Source of the DNA: Callipepla californica brunnescens | Taxonomy: Eukaryota > Chordata > Aves > Galliformes > Odontophoridae | NCBI GenBank assembly: GCA_023055505.1 | Contig: JALIRH010000117.1 | Coordinates: forward strand, 372,001-436,000 | DNA length: 64,000 nt | Reading direction: 5' to 3' | Shown here: positions 24,301-36,893 of the stretch, piece after piece | Layout of the letters: each line of letters starts with the position of its first letter | Position numbering within the stretch: position 1 is the stretch's first letter | Notes under the pieces: model-generated | The model's database searches: none | What the model was told of the DNA's origin: nothing | What the model saw: only the letters and a program-made list of their open reading frames with translations | Made by a program: the position numbers and the translations under genes

Positions 24301-27300
24301 CACACAGCCAAAGTGCACCTTGCCTATTTTGTGCCCTCCTTTAACATTCTTCCTTGGCAGTGTTCAAATGTTACTCGTCTCCCCCCTTATAGTGTTTTTC
24401 TCTCTTCCCCCCACTGTCTTCCAGTGAACAGCACTGCTTTTCAGGGGAAGCTGAACAACTTGAGAAGATGGGGAGGTGTTCCCTGCCCTGCTTTCCATAT
24501 TATCTGCTTTGGTTTGGGATTACCTATAGCGCAGAAATAGGGCTATGGACAAGTACTCTGATATGAAGCCCTTAGGTAATTCTTCAGTACAACATTCACG
24601 CTTCATGGATGAGGCAGCTTAACCTCAAATCTATTCCACATGCACTTACATGTACACTACACAGGCACAGAGCACGAAAACAGACATAGTATCTCTGTCT
24701 CTATTTTCATAACTGGAATATTTTTAGGTATGACAGATACTATGAAGGAACTCTGCCCAGCTGCACTCAGGATGGATGAGGCATGCTATTTTAGGTTATT
24801 ACATAGTGGTTCTCAAAAAAGAAAGTTTCGTAGCAGGCAGCCAAACGTTGGCAGGGGACCCATTCCCTAGGACAGCGGGAGAAGGACCACGAGGGGAGCG
24901 GGTGACCTGGTGTCTCCACATGAGTATAGCATCAGAGGCCTAAGGAGGGCTTCCCCCATCCTGGAGCACCTGCTTTCAGTCCTGTGACTGCTGCCCTGGA
25001 TCGAATTGCAGTCCCTGCTCTGAAAAGCTTCTTGTCTTTTTCTCTCCCTTAACTGTAAACCTGAACAGGAGTTCTTCTCCACAGTGATGAGTTGATTTTA
25101 CAAACAGTTCCATTGACTGCAGGGCTATCACATGTGGTTTCAACTGCGTCCGAGCAAGAAGCTCACAGTGTAGCCTTATGGGAAGAAACAGATCACAGTA
25201 AGGGGAATCAAAAGCACATCATGTGTCCTTTCAGAGTCTGCTAGAAGGAAGCCCCTTGCACAGCTGGGGCCTGAAGACTTTGCCTGCGGTACATAAACAG
25301 CAGATAAATAATCACTGTCCTGCATAATCTGTTAATTAGTTGTACATGCAAGTACTGGGTGGAGGTGCAAAGCTCAGGACCCCGCTGAGTGAGACAGTGT
25401 GCTGTGAAGAAAATCTTTGCACCTGTGAGCTTCAAATTATTGCTTTTGTGGTAAATACAAGAGACAGAAGAGGCACAGAGCTCTCTGTAGAAAGATAATA
25501 AAAAAAAAAATCCAACAAATAAATGGACTTAGCATGGCTTGCAGCTGTAACACATTGCCACTTGTCTGCTGTGTAAGGGCACCCTTACCCTCTGAGTCCA
25601 ATTCACCCTCGCAGGAGCAGCAAAAAGCGTGATGATCATAACCCCTGGGAGCACCAGCGTGCTGATTATCTCACAACACTCTGTGTGAGTGCTACGGAGC
25701 TGGAAACATTTGATGTTGGCGCAGTCATAACTAAACGTGATCCCAGCGCAGTCAGCAGAGCTGTTTGTGGGATGAGCTCATCCCCTGTATGAGTAAGGGG
25801 CTCGTCACTCAGCCAGTAGCTGCTGTGGGAAACCTCCGTGGGCTAAGCTGAAAGCTGTCGAGAAGTGGTGGTATTTAAATGGCAGGCACGGTAGTTCAAG
25901 AACACGGGGAATGAGAAACTCTGCTTCTAACATTTCCTGGCACATGACAATTTTGATAAGGGGATTACTCTAAACAAAATTCTCAGTCTCGAGTGTGTTC
26001 ATCGCTTTAATTAGACCTACTGTAGATGGAAATTTACAGTCTGCTTCAGCTTCTATTTAAGTCTCACTGCTATGTTCCCTTTGCACACCTGTTTGAAATA
26101 AAGTTTGAGTGGAAAGAGTAACCTCGTGGTACTCTTTCAGCTTCACTCTACCCTACCGGAGAGGTGCCTGGATGTGGGTAAGCTGCTGGTATTTAGTATT
26201 TAGGACAATTTTTCTGCTAGATAACTGGCATCTATGTGTCAGGCATGCTTACATGTGGGTGTAGTGGGCAGTCAAAAATAAGGGGGTACATGAGGGGGCT
26301 GTAACCTTAGGGGCATGAAGACCATCCTCTAGCTAAGTCCCCTGAAGTTGCCATGATAGTGTGCTACTGGTGTGTAATCGTGTGTCAGCTCTGTCCGTAA
26401 ATTATCTTTCCTCAAGTAGAAATACACCACTGACTCTTCTGAAACCACAAATTTGAATGCTACAAACTCTGAATGCTACTTCTGATAGGCGGGACCTGCC
26501 CTTGTAGTGAAAGTGTGAATAGTGACTCCTTAAATGTAATTTCACATTGACTTTGCTGATGAACCCGGTTCATCAGTTTGTCTAATCTTGAAAAACCCGT
26601 ATGCAAGGGGGCTGGAGCTCTGTCCTCTTAAACAAAGCTTCACCCAGCTGGGATGAAATGAAAGGCACGAGGTGGCAGCGGGCAGTTGCATCACCGCACC
26701 CCTGGCCCAACCAAGGGACCGCAGCCCGCTGCCGCTGGCCTAAATTACAGGCGCCGCATACATGCTGACACTCTTCTTGTACATAAGCTCCAAAAAAGCC
26801 TTCTCACAAGAAGACATAACCACATTAGAAGTCTCTTGAATTATATTTAAAAAAAACAAAAAGAAAAGAGCACACAGCACACTCCTTGAGCACCCCCACC
26901 ACACTCCCTAAAAGCAGTGCTTTGTGTGAGTTAATTGTGAAACCACAGGAGTGAATGAAGTAGATCTGATTTCAGTGATCTTGGGGGTCAAATCATTAAG
27001 TTTGATTAAGCAAGAGCCACCTAAGCATACAGATACGACTTAATTGGAAAGTTCTCTTTACAATCCCAGCTGAATTATACCTGCAGTGAGGAAAGCAAGC
27101 CCACCAAATTTATGGATCAGCGTTTCTGATGAATTCTGTTCTAGCAGCAAGCTGGCTTGGGTGCTGAGCGATAATTTCTTTTTCTCTGTTTGCTGACTTT
27201 CCTTCTACCCCCCTTCCCTTCTCCTTATTTACTCTGCTCTTCTCCTATCAATACGTGCCGTGGTGCTGTACGTGCAGTTACATTACTGGTTATCTGATGG

Positions 27301-29460
27301 AGCTGAAAGCCTAGATCTTTCTCTATAACTTCTGCGAGCCAAACTTTAAAAGCCTCTCCCTCTCCTCCCCCTCCCAGATCCCTTCAGGGGAGAAGCAATA
27401 TGAACAAGAATACGCACAGATCTCTTGAGAATACAAATTATGTTCTGAACAGAAAGTTGGCTCATGCATGTCAATTACTTGTTACAAAGAATAAAACGTT
27501 CACCTATATTTAACCTTTAGAGGGAATGGAAAAAATAAAGTTATTGCTTGCTCTGTGCTATTTACTATAGTGGCGACTGGCAGGGAGAACTGCAAAGGGA
27601 AAAAAAAGTTGCTCAGGAGGATTGTGGGAGAGTAATTCCGAGCAGGCAGCGAGGGAGAAAGTCTCACAGCAAAAGACAAAAATTGATTTGTTGCCAGGGT
27701 GTGCAGCATGGGAAGAAGAGACACGCTCAGCAGTGGTGCTTAATTGTCCTTTTTATCCTCGGTGCACTGTTTGTAGCCAGGCAGAAAAAAAAATCAGCCC
27801 AGCCCTGAGTCAACTAATGCAAATGTGCAAATGCAGAGGAGTTTCGGCCTGCCTGTCCCAATGGCTGTTTCAGCTCCTTGCTTATATGTGTTAATAAAAC
27901 ACCTGTGGTTTGGGTCACCAGGACATGGGCCATGGATTATTTGCTTCAGGAAAGCTTGTTTCTTGTTCATCTGTTAGTCAATGTCTTTTTAAAAACTCTT
28001 TTGCTTCATTTGAGGCTGCACGTATTTATTTGCTTACTGCAAACTTTTGTGCTCTCCTGAGGGTTCTCAGTGTCTTCAGGAGAAGATTACATTGTCCTGT
28101 AGTGGCACAGCTGTAAATCTGCCACTCTAATTAGATGGGATTAGCGTACTCTGACTTACTCACATAAACATCTAGCAAGGTAATAATTAGGAGGAGCCGG
28201 GGAGTAGAAACTGGTCAGTAATAAAAGCATCATGTTCTGGAGCTGTGCATGGTAGTGAAACGTCAACAGAAATCAGATGAACAAACTTTTTGTGTGATGA
28301 TGCATAAATGTAAGTACCCAGGTTTACCTTTTTTTTTGCCTGATGCTCTTGAAAAACTGGACCTTGTGCAGTTCTCCCCTCTGCTCTAGTCAGTTAAGCT
28401 CCAGAGCACCGGGGACAACAGATTTACTATCGCACGGATGCGCTGTCCTGTAGAACCCCTCAGACATGAGGTTTAGAACATCCACTGCATTTTACCTAAA
28501 GCAAACCCCTTAGGGCACACCATAAGCAAAAAGTGTTTTGTTTTTTTTCTTTTTCTTTATACACTTTTTTGCATAGACCTCTCTGGTTTCTGTGTACAGG
28601 TGTGAATTAATACCAGAAGCCAAATGCTTCTCTGTGCATGGCGCATATCCAAGAGGGAAGCTGCCACGTGAGTTGTTCAGCAGCCAGGTACTGGTCTGGT
28701 GATGTGCGTGTGCCTCAGGTGGCACAAGGGGCAGCTCAGCCCCGCACTCGTGCAGACCCTTACACTGCCGAGAGAAGGACTGGTACGTGGCTGTAATACA
28801 ACCCACAGCGGCAGTCAGGTGATGGGGATGTGGCTGATGCTGCCTGGGTCTTAATATTGCTCTTGACTCCTGGCCACCCTCCAGAGGGGAACGCAGAGCA
28901 CTTGGTGCTGCGATCCAGCCAGACCCCCCAGGGTGTCGAGGGAGGTGGGCACTGCTCTAAGTCATTCCTGGTTTGTTTGGGGAGGGAGGTGTTAAACGAG
29001 GGCATTTCCTTCTTTGGGAAATGGGTACTTGCAATAGAAAGTTATTTTTAGTCCCTCTGCTTCAGGAGCTGATACACAGAGCCCTGACCTGCCTGCTGAT
29101 AACGCATTACCTCATTTGCAGCTCTGCTGCTGACGTGCACTAGCTGTGTCCTTGCCTGAACCTGGCAAGCCCCATGTGGTGCGGTTGTCACGGCATTGTT
29201 TGAGGAATGGAGCTGCGGCAGCGAGGTTGCTACCTGCTCCAAGCAACGCAGGAACCCAAGCAAACCCAGTGCCAGCGTATCTTAGCAGTAGCAGGTTCAC
29301 GTCTATGTTGGACCAGAACTATCTGGAACGGTAGCCTTGTACAGCATGGAACAACCTTGCTGCACTGTTGCCATCGCTCAGGCCTCGAGCCCGAACTCTA
29401 CAGAGGTAAATCAGCAAGGCTCTGCTGAAATCAGCGAAGCTACCCCATCTACAGCAACGC
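21345..29460. other. TET2 intron 1, third part
   Basis: Non-coding. It carries one longer CR1 fragment (23884-24195), short A-runs and pyrimidine-rich stretches. Around 28,120-28,190 a block combines CTAATTAGA and GGGATTAGC cores (homeodomain-type) with little else. No exon with splice sites and a recognised peptide was found. Confidence 0.6.
23884..24195 (-). mobile_element. CR1 LINE 3' end, reverse orientation
   Basis: Reads on the minus strand. On the + strand it begins with TCACAGAATCACAGAATTG, the reverse complement of the CR1 terminal repeat, then GGTTGGAAGGGACCTCTAG and the conserved 3' UTR. It continues into the decayed end of the reverse-transcriptase frame up to about 24,195. This is the longest CR1 fragment in the window, at about 310 bases. 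It is 5'-truncated and non-functional. Confidence 0.9.
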
Positions 29461-29469
29461 GACATCTGC

Positions 29470-29805
29470 CCTCGGCTGCTCTGTCTCTTGCAAAACCACT
29501 CGACGTTCTGGCCAGAGCAAACAGGCTATCCCCGGCACGCCGCGTGCTTCCTTAGAAAGCTGGGCGCGGACAGCCAGCGCGCTGCCTCCCTTCTGCAGCA
29601 GTGCCAGCGGCTGCCTGCGCGGCACCGGGCCCATCCGTACACACGCCGGTAGGGCCGCTCCCCTCGGCACTGCCCGGCTGCCTTTCCATGAATTGGCGTG
29701 GGGCCGCGTGGCCGCGTGCTGACGGGCTGGAAGCCTTCCGCCGGGACCGCGCGTCACCCCAGTGGCACGCTCGACATCCCTTGGCCCGCGGCCCACGGTC
29801 TGCAA
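29470..29805. promoter_or_regulatory. intragenic CpG-island-like patch
   Basis: About 330 bases with roughly three dozen CpGs by eye, flanked by ordinary AT-rich intron. It contains GCGCGG, CCGCGTGGCCGCGTG and CCGGGACCGCGCG blocks. No exon or open frame is recognisable as a known protein. It could be an alternative promoter or enhancer of TET2, or simply a GC-rich unmethylated patch. It may have no function. Confidence 0.5.
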
Positions 29806-32800
29806 TTCCGAGTCAGTGCTCAGACGAGGCTTGTCACCCAGCTGACAGTGTAGTGACCTTACTCTGTGACACAGATTCGGTTCCCCGGGTCACAGGGAAG
29901 GTATCGGATAAAGCCATTCGATCGTTCTGAATGGGAATTTGTGCCAGCGATTAGAAATGAGCTAGGTGAGTGACATCATCCAAACCCCTTCTGCTGGCTC
30001 ACCTGTATTTTTGGCCATGTCGTCACCAGAGACCTTTACATTGTCACATCCATCACTGTTAGGTCACACCACTATATCTCTGCAATAGGTAATCCACAGA
30101 AAACCAAACCTTATACTTTTGTTTGTGATATGCCGTTAAAAGGAAGAAAGCAGAAAGTCTTCCTTCTCCACAATCTCCTTTCTTGGCTATACAAACTTTG
30201 TTTCACCTCTTGCTCTGTTCAGTTTCTACAAGCTGCAAAGCATCACTGCTTTATTTCAGAACTTGCTTTCTTACGCTTTTTCTTCCACTATGTCCATAAC
30301 CTCTTCTTTCATATCTAACCTTCCCCATTTCATATTCCTGCTCATCTGTTCCTGCCCTCCTTTGAGATCCTTCCTTTCATCTTTCTGCTTTTCCCCCCCA
30401 AAAAAAAGCCAGAGAAAACCGGACATTTGATATCTCTAATCTTATCAAGTGCTGCATCTGTATCTGGACACAAGCAGCACTTTTCTTGCTTAGTTCTTTG
30501 CAGCCCCATGTGTTGTTCCTGTGACTGCCCAGCTTCCCTTCACCTCCCTCAAGCCTCTTTCTTCAGTTCCTGCCACCAAACTTTGCAGCCACCTTCAACT
30601 GTTTCCAAAATAGTTCCTTCCTAAATTAGAAATTAGGAAAGGACTTCCTTCGACACACTCCCAGCTTCCGGGCCCTTTTGGTTCAAAGGCTCTCAGGCCT
30701 TTCATTTTAACACGTCTGAATTTGTTCTGTGGGAAAAATTGTTGCCCAGCACAAAATCATCCTTGTGCAGCTGCACGGCTCCATCTGCATTAGGGCAACC
30801 CAGCATGTTTCTCAGCTGCAGCACCTCTCAGTGTTGTCCATTCCTGCAGCACTACTCTGGGTGCACGCCTGATTTACCTTCCCCAATCCATCATCTGGCA
30901 GAAAGCTGTCCTTCTGGAGCGCTGCCTTGCTGCCGGCACCACGTGACAGCTGGTTGTATCTTCTTACCTTCTCGCCCGTCTCAAAAACCTCAGACAGGGA
31001 GAATCTCCCAGCAGCCCACTCCTGTTGCCTCCTGAGGAGCGCATCACACAGTCCCCATCCACCCCACAGGGTCCGGGAGCTGATGGAACAAAATGCTTTC
31101 CAGGATTGCTTAGGAATTATGCTTCCCTGTTGTCTCCTCTCTGCTCACAGCTCTTACTGTCAGTGCTCCCTGGCTTCCTCTTGCAGTTAAGTTTCCTGCC
31201 CCTTGGTTTGCACACTTTTTCTTTCATTCATTGACATCAGCAACCATTCTGCCTGCTGTCATGAACTACTACCACCACGCATCCATCTGGGACTAGCAGA
31301 ACACGTGTTAAGCTGGTTTCCTAGCAAAATGAATGGCAAGGGATGATACCGTGCATATGAACCCAGGCATCCCCTGCCAGCAGGTTTCGGTGGTGTGGCT
31401 GTCAGTGCTCCTGCTGTTTGTGATGAGCAGAAGCCGGGTGGAGGAGGAAAGCCCTGTAAACATTCTCAGTGAGGGAATGGCCAATGTGTAAATTCACTTG
31501 TAATGAAATGCCAGAGAATCCTCGTGGGAGAGAGCCCTTATGTATGTTCCAGCCATGGGAAAAGCTGCTGCTGAAACTTGCAGTTGACAAGGAAAAGCAA
31601 ATCCCAAGGGATCCACAGGCTCCATGAGCTTTGCTGCCCTAAAAGCAACCTGCCCGGAGAGCACGTTGTGGGGCCCAAGGTGGGAAAGATCACCGTTCCA
31701 GCCCAAATCACTCAGCATTTGCATTTAAACTCAGAAAGAAGTCATTTACATCATTGTGTCTCCTTAAACTCAGAGTACAGGCAGCAGGAGTGATTTCTGT
31801 GAATGCACAGGCTGGCAAGAGTTAATTTATTTCTTAGGTTAGTGTTGGGGACTAAAAGCCCTCCAGGAGATTGAGGATGGTGACAGGTGCTGGTTGTGGA
31901 GGAGCCCTCAGCCTGCTGGTGCATTGATATGCTGACCCTCGTGCCTAAACACTTCTGCTCTCTTCCAGTAACGAGTTTTTGTATAACCTTCTCACTGCAG
32001 AATAACCTGTGTAACGGGAGATTTACAATAAAGGTATTTATTTGGTGGAAACTGTGAGACAAACTGGGAAGTTCTGAGCAAATGGTACACGAGGATGTAG
32101 TATTCACACAGAGATAACTGCCATAAAAGGGAAGAAAAATGACTTTAGATAATGCTCAAGTGATTTAGAATAACCTATGCAAGGCTGGAGGAGGGGAGGA
32201 AAGCACGTGGCTGAAGACTCTTGGGAATATTCTGGCTTGCACACAGTATCACGCTCACTAATGCAGTGACTCACATTGCTATATATAGCTCTGTGTATCC
32301 CGAAGCCTGTCAAGGTGTTCTCAACAGTTTACATGAATCAAACCCCAACAAGCGAAGATCACTCCTTTCACTCCCTGCCCTCTCCTTACTCCAAACTGTA
32401 GTTAACCATTTCAAAGCAAGGCAGGTTCCTGGGTGTGTAATCAAGCTACTTGGTCCGTGTGCACCGAGGCCTGGCTGACAGCACACACTGATGGTTTTCC
32501 ATCAGGAAACACAAGCCCTGCTTTTCCTTGGAACTTTCTGAAGTGAATCCCCCTGCGTAGAGAGGGAGGTCCAACAGCACAGCTCCAGGTGCATTCGCTA
32601 CTGCTCTTTTTATGCCTGGTGCTCTGACCTGAGTCTGTAAGGCTGCTCCTGGTGTCCATCCGTGTATCAATGGGATCTCATGGGAGGTCAGCAGCAGTCC
32701 CATGAGTGGTGGAGGGAAGAGCTGACGGCATGCCAGATGTGTCAGAGAGCTGGCAGGGCTCGGTGCCAGGCGGGACGGAGCTGTTAGCATCTGATCCGTG

Positions 32801-34515
32801 CCGCCCAACCTGTGTGCCTGGCCCCTGGTGAATCAGGCCCTAGGACTGTCCCTGCAGGGGCACCGAGAGGTTCAGCAGGTACTCCTGTAATTCTCCCGAG
32901 TTTTTAATTGTGTTAACTACTGGAACACTTTCATAAATCCCCACAAGATGCCCAAGATGTGGTTAAACGCTGCTTCATGTGCTCATCTCTTGAGCCCTGC
33001 ACTGAGTTGTATTAAGGTTTCCCAAGCAGCTGCCAGGAAGAACACAATCCAGCTGTTGCACGATGAGCTCAGATCAGTGTGGAAATCATTCTGCTGCCAG
33101 TTGAGCCGTCACCTCGCCGTTGCTTTCTCCTCCTGCATTAGCCGGTTTTCCCCATTACACAACCCGCTTAGTCTTCCTGAACTGACGCTACTCCCATTCC
33201 TTGCATGTTTCCGTGCTTACGCCATGGTCCCCCATGATGTAATGAGGCACTGTGCCGGCCCGGCACCAGGCTGCTGCCTGCGGAGCCTGCGGAGCACAGA
33301 CACACAGCTGGCAAGTGGGACCAAGGGGTTCCCCCGCAGAGACCCGGCTCCGTGCTGCTCTCAGCTCGCTGAACAGCTCTTTACCCGCACACTGAGTGTC
33401 CAGAGGACTTCAGGACAACAGAACAGGGCTCCTGTGCTTGAGCATATTTCTTCCTTTTGAGCTATGATTCCAAGGTGTTGGCACCGACCCACTTTTCCCC
33501 ATACATCCCCCCCTTTCACGACTTCCTCTGGTTTCCATCTTCCCAGAGCAGCAGGCTGCCATCAGGGTGTGGGGGAAGAACGGGACAGCCTCTCTGGTAT
33601 TCTGTCAGACAGAACCGCTCCCGAAGCGCTCTTTCCGTACCGTGTTCTTTATTGTTGTCCATAAAATAATGAAAGGAAAAACATGCCTATGTTAACTTGT
33701 TGAGGGAAGGAAGCGGGGCGAGAGACTTGTTTTTAATTAGTCATTTTGTGAACATTTGTGCAAGGACGCAGCCTGCTGCCAAACAGCATCTCAATTAGCA
33801 CGGCCCCATGGGCAGACCTTGGCTGGAGTCACAGCTTTCAGACTTGGCAGGGGGAGAAGGTGGAGGGGGGATTTGTTCACTGCTGTTTGCTGCCTGCCCC
33901 TTTGGCTTTGCTGGGAGAGGGGACTGGGCCGGTGGGCGCTGTCTGACTGGAACCAGTGACCACCAGTTCAGTAACCCTGGCTGAGACCTGCTGGGCACAG
34001 AGCTGCTTCTAGTGCTGTGCTCATGGGCAGGAACCACCGGGGCAAGGAAGGATCTGGGAAAGTGCAGGGGCACCGTGAAAATGCACACAAAAGCAGTTTT
34101 TGTCGCTCACTGGTTTTTCTTTGCAAAGCCCACTGCATGTATCAAGTCCAATGGGTTATTTCTTATGCAGGGATAACGGGAGGAATTGGAGGCAAGGAAT
34201 ATTTTTTTTCCTCTACAAAAGAAAAAAAAAATAGAGTTGAGGGGGGAATACTTTTTCCTGCTGAAAACCAACCCTGCACCCAGGCTTCAAACAGCACAGG
34301 ATGGTTTAATGCTGCCAGGTTTCAGCCTTTTTGTCACACAGCAATCCGGAGTTGTGCACCACGGGAACTCCCGGAGGAGCACGGCAGCATTTCCCAGCAC
34401 GCTAATTGTCGGGTAACGCGCCCGGTAGCTTCTGCTGGGGGGCTGGGGAGGCGGCGAGGAGATTAAAATGATGATTCAATCAGCAGGCTCACAGAAATCT
34501 GCCCAGTGACAACTC

Positions 34516-34533
34516 TTTTTTTTTTTTTTTTTT
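34516..34533 (+). repeat. poly-T run of 18
   Basis: Pure thymine run followed by AAAGACTCGG. Simple repeat. No retroelement body was recognised on the minus strand next to it. Confidence 0.8.
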
Positions 34534-35943
34534 AAAGACTCGGGCTCTGTGGCGTAGTTACAAAGGAGGACTCTTAATTAAAATTAGCAGGCAGATGAAG
34601 CGTTTGAATGGGCATCTTTCAATTCTTTTCAGCTCACAGTAAACCCTCTTCTCCCTTTCTGTCTTTTCTCACAGCTAGCAGCTTAGGTTTGCTTCAACAG
34701 TTTCACTTGTCCATTTTCTTTCCATCACAAAAAAAATTCCCTTAAATTATACTCTCTCTAGAATGTGATGCAAATAACTCACATTTCTATGATTCCTTTC
34801 AGCTCTGAGCCATTCAAGAGGCAGCTCTGCTTCTTATCAGCCTGTGAGCTGGCCTGTGTATCGCTCGCTATCCCCTTGCTACAGCCCTCAGAACAGGACA
34901 GAAGCAAACCGAGGGTCTGCACCGCCAGCAGCCTTTGCTGGGTTGCATGCGGTTTATTTGCAAGTTTATCAGATCAGAACAGGAATCTCGTATGGCTCTG
35001 GCTCCAGCTGCTTCTCTTTCTGACACCTGTTGACAGTTAGGGATAAAATTTCCTGCTCTGGGAGAGGCAAGCAAGAATTCGGACTGCGCAGATCATACAG
35101 CGTAAACAAGTCCTGGGGCATTTCTATATATGCATATACATGCATCTACGCATGCAAGATTCTGCTCTTAGTCGCAAAAACCATGTCTCACCACATGAAT
35201 TCATGCTACTGGTGTATAAACGAGGCTAATTAACAACTTAATTTGTGCTCTCTGTCTTGTCTATCCCATTAATTGCACAGGAGAGCAGGAAACGCCCATT
35301 GCCTGCTTTCTCCAGAGAAATGACACGGGTTTGTTGCTTTTTTTCACCGTGTCACATCCTGAAACCGCACTGTCGGAGCAGAGGCACGACAAAGAAAGCA
35401 AGCACTGCTGAGCCACCGGTGCCATTTAAAGAACAGACCAACAGAACTCATTTCTGATGATGACCACTGTATGGTTGAGCGGAGCACAAAGCCAGGTAAC
35501 TTGGCTTTAAAGGCTGTTACATTCCTGGATTTTGGAACAGCTTTGGGTTCGGCAACTTGCTACGTGTGTCCTCTGCCAGGCGTAGCAAGCCGGCTTGCTT
35601 CATTTCTTGCTAGGATTTGAAATTAAAATGTAGATTCAAAGCAGATGGGGATGTTTCTGCAGCAGCTGAATAGAAACACACAGAAATGGAGACAGCCCCC
35701 TCCCCCTCCCAGCAAAGTCAGCGATCGGCTCACTCGGACAAAGGCCCATTCTTCTGCGAGCACATAACATTATCTCTGGTGACCGTCTGAATTTATGGAC
35801 TATCGGGGCGTTCGGTGCAGTGCCGGGAGCCCCGAGGTCGGCAGCACTGAGCTGTGCACAGCGCGTCCTACGGGAGGAGCAGGGTGACCTCCCTTCAAGA
35901 ACTCCTTGAGCGCTTGTTTTCCATACAAATAAAGGAGAAAGCA

Positions 35944-35961
35944 AAACAACAACAACAACAA
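35944..35961 (+). repeat. (AAC)n microsatellite
   Basis: Short tandem of AAC units, five to six copies. Ordinary simple repeat. Confidence 0.8.
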
Positions 35962-36700
35962 TACCGGCAAAACAGCGAATGACTTCCTAGATGGCCTCTG
36001 CGGCATCCAGCCCAACCTGCCCTGCGCTGGAGCTGCCCAGCACAGCCTGGATTAAGGCTGGTGAGCTGGACAGCTGCTCAGCCCGTCCCTCTCCCGCACT
36101 GACCTTGCGGAGGGAATCCCTCCCTCTTTTATCCTCAGATAAACTCCCGTCGGCCGCACACAGAGTAGCTGTGCCATCTCTCAGGCACGGCGCGCCTGCT
36201 GCTGTCACGCAGCGGTGCGGAGCGCTTTGTTTGCAGCAGGGAGTTGCAAGTCATTACCTGCCTGCAGCAGGATTTATTCAGGGCATTAGTGGCTCTGAGG
36301 GATTTCTCAGCCCGGGCGCGGGAAGGCTTCCTGCATTTGCATTTTTCTTCTCTGTTAAATGAACATTTCAGCGGATGATTGGAAAAAACACGCCTTTCTT
36401 TCCCTAAAACAGAAGTTTCAATCTGAGCGCTGATCTCTGGCACTTCACTCTGGGTGAGCACATTTTCCTTCTGCAGACTTTGGATCCCCTCACAGCCAGC
36501 TCCTCTCTTAGTTCAAGTGCAGCTGGTCTCAGCAGTGGTACTGTGCATTTTCTCCCTCCCCTGAGCAAAACATCTCCCCCAAAGAGTTTCTGGCTGTTCC
36601 TCCCCTCCCTCCTTAAATAACTCACCTTATCTCCTCAGTGCACAGCAAGAACAAGAATTTCTACTTCTTGAGAAGACGCCCATAAGCTCAAGGAGAAAAA

Positions 36701-36893
36701 ATCATAGAATCACAGAATCACCAAGGTTGGAAAAGACCTCCAGGATCATCCAGTCCAACCATTCACCTATCACCAATATTTCTACACTAACCACGTCCCT
36801 CAGTACAACATCTAAATGTTTCTTGAACACCTCTGGGGACACAGTGACTACACCACCTTCCCGGGCAGCCCCTCAAGGTCAGCGGTGGAAAAG
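36701..36893 (-). mobile_element. CR1 LINE 3' end, reverse orientation
   Basis: The + strand begins ATCATAGAATCACAGAATCA, the reverse complement of the CR1 end. It continues AGGTTGGAAAAGACCTCCAG and then the decayed coding end with CTTGAACACCTC. About 190 bases are kept. The element lies antisense to TET2. Confidence 0.9.

Larger units (their letters stand above)
29806..36700. other. TET2 intron 1, fourth part
   Basis: Non-coding. It includes long pyrimidine-rich stretches (about 30,150-30,620), a G-rich block (about 34,434-34,452), an 18-T run and an AAC microsatellite. A 170-codon open frame at 32948-33460 has no family resemblance and shows no sign of coding. Nothing else stands out. Confidence 0.6.

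Noticed and set aside
32948..33460. 170-codon open frame in intron 1
   Set aside because: No family resemblance, no supporting splice sites or conserved blocks, and composition like the surrounding intron.
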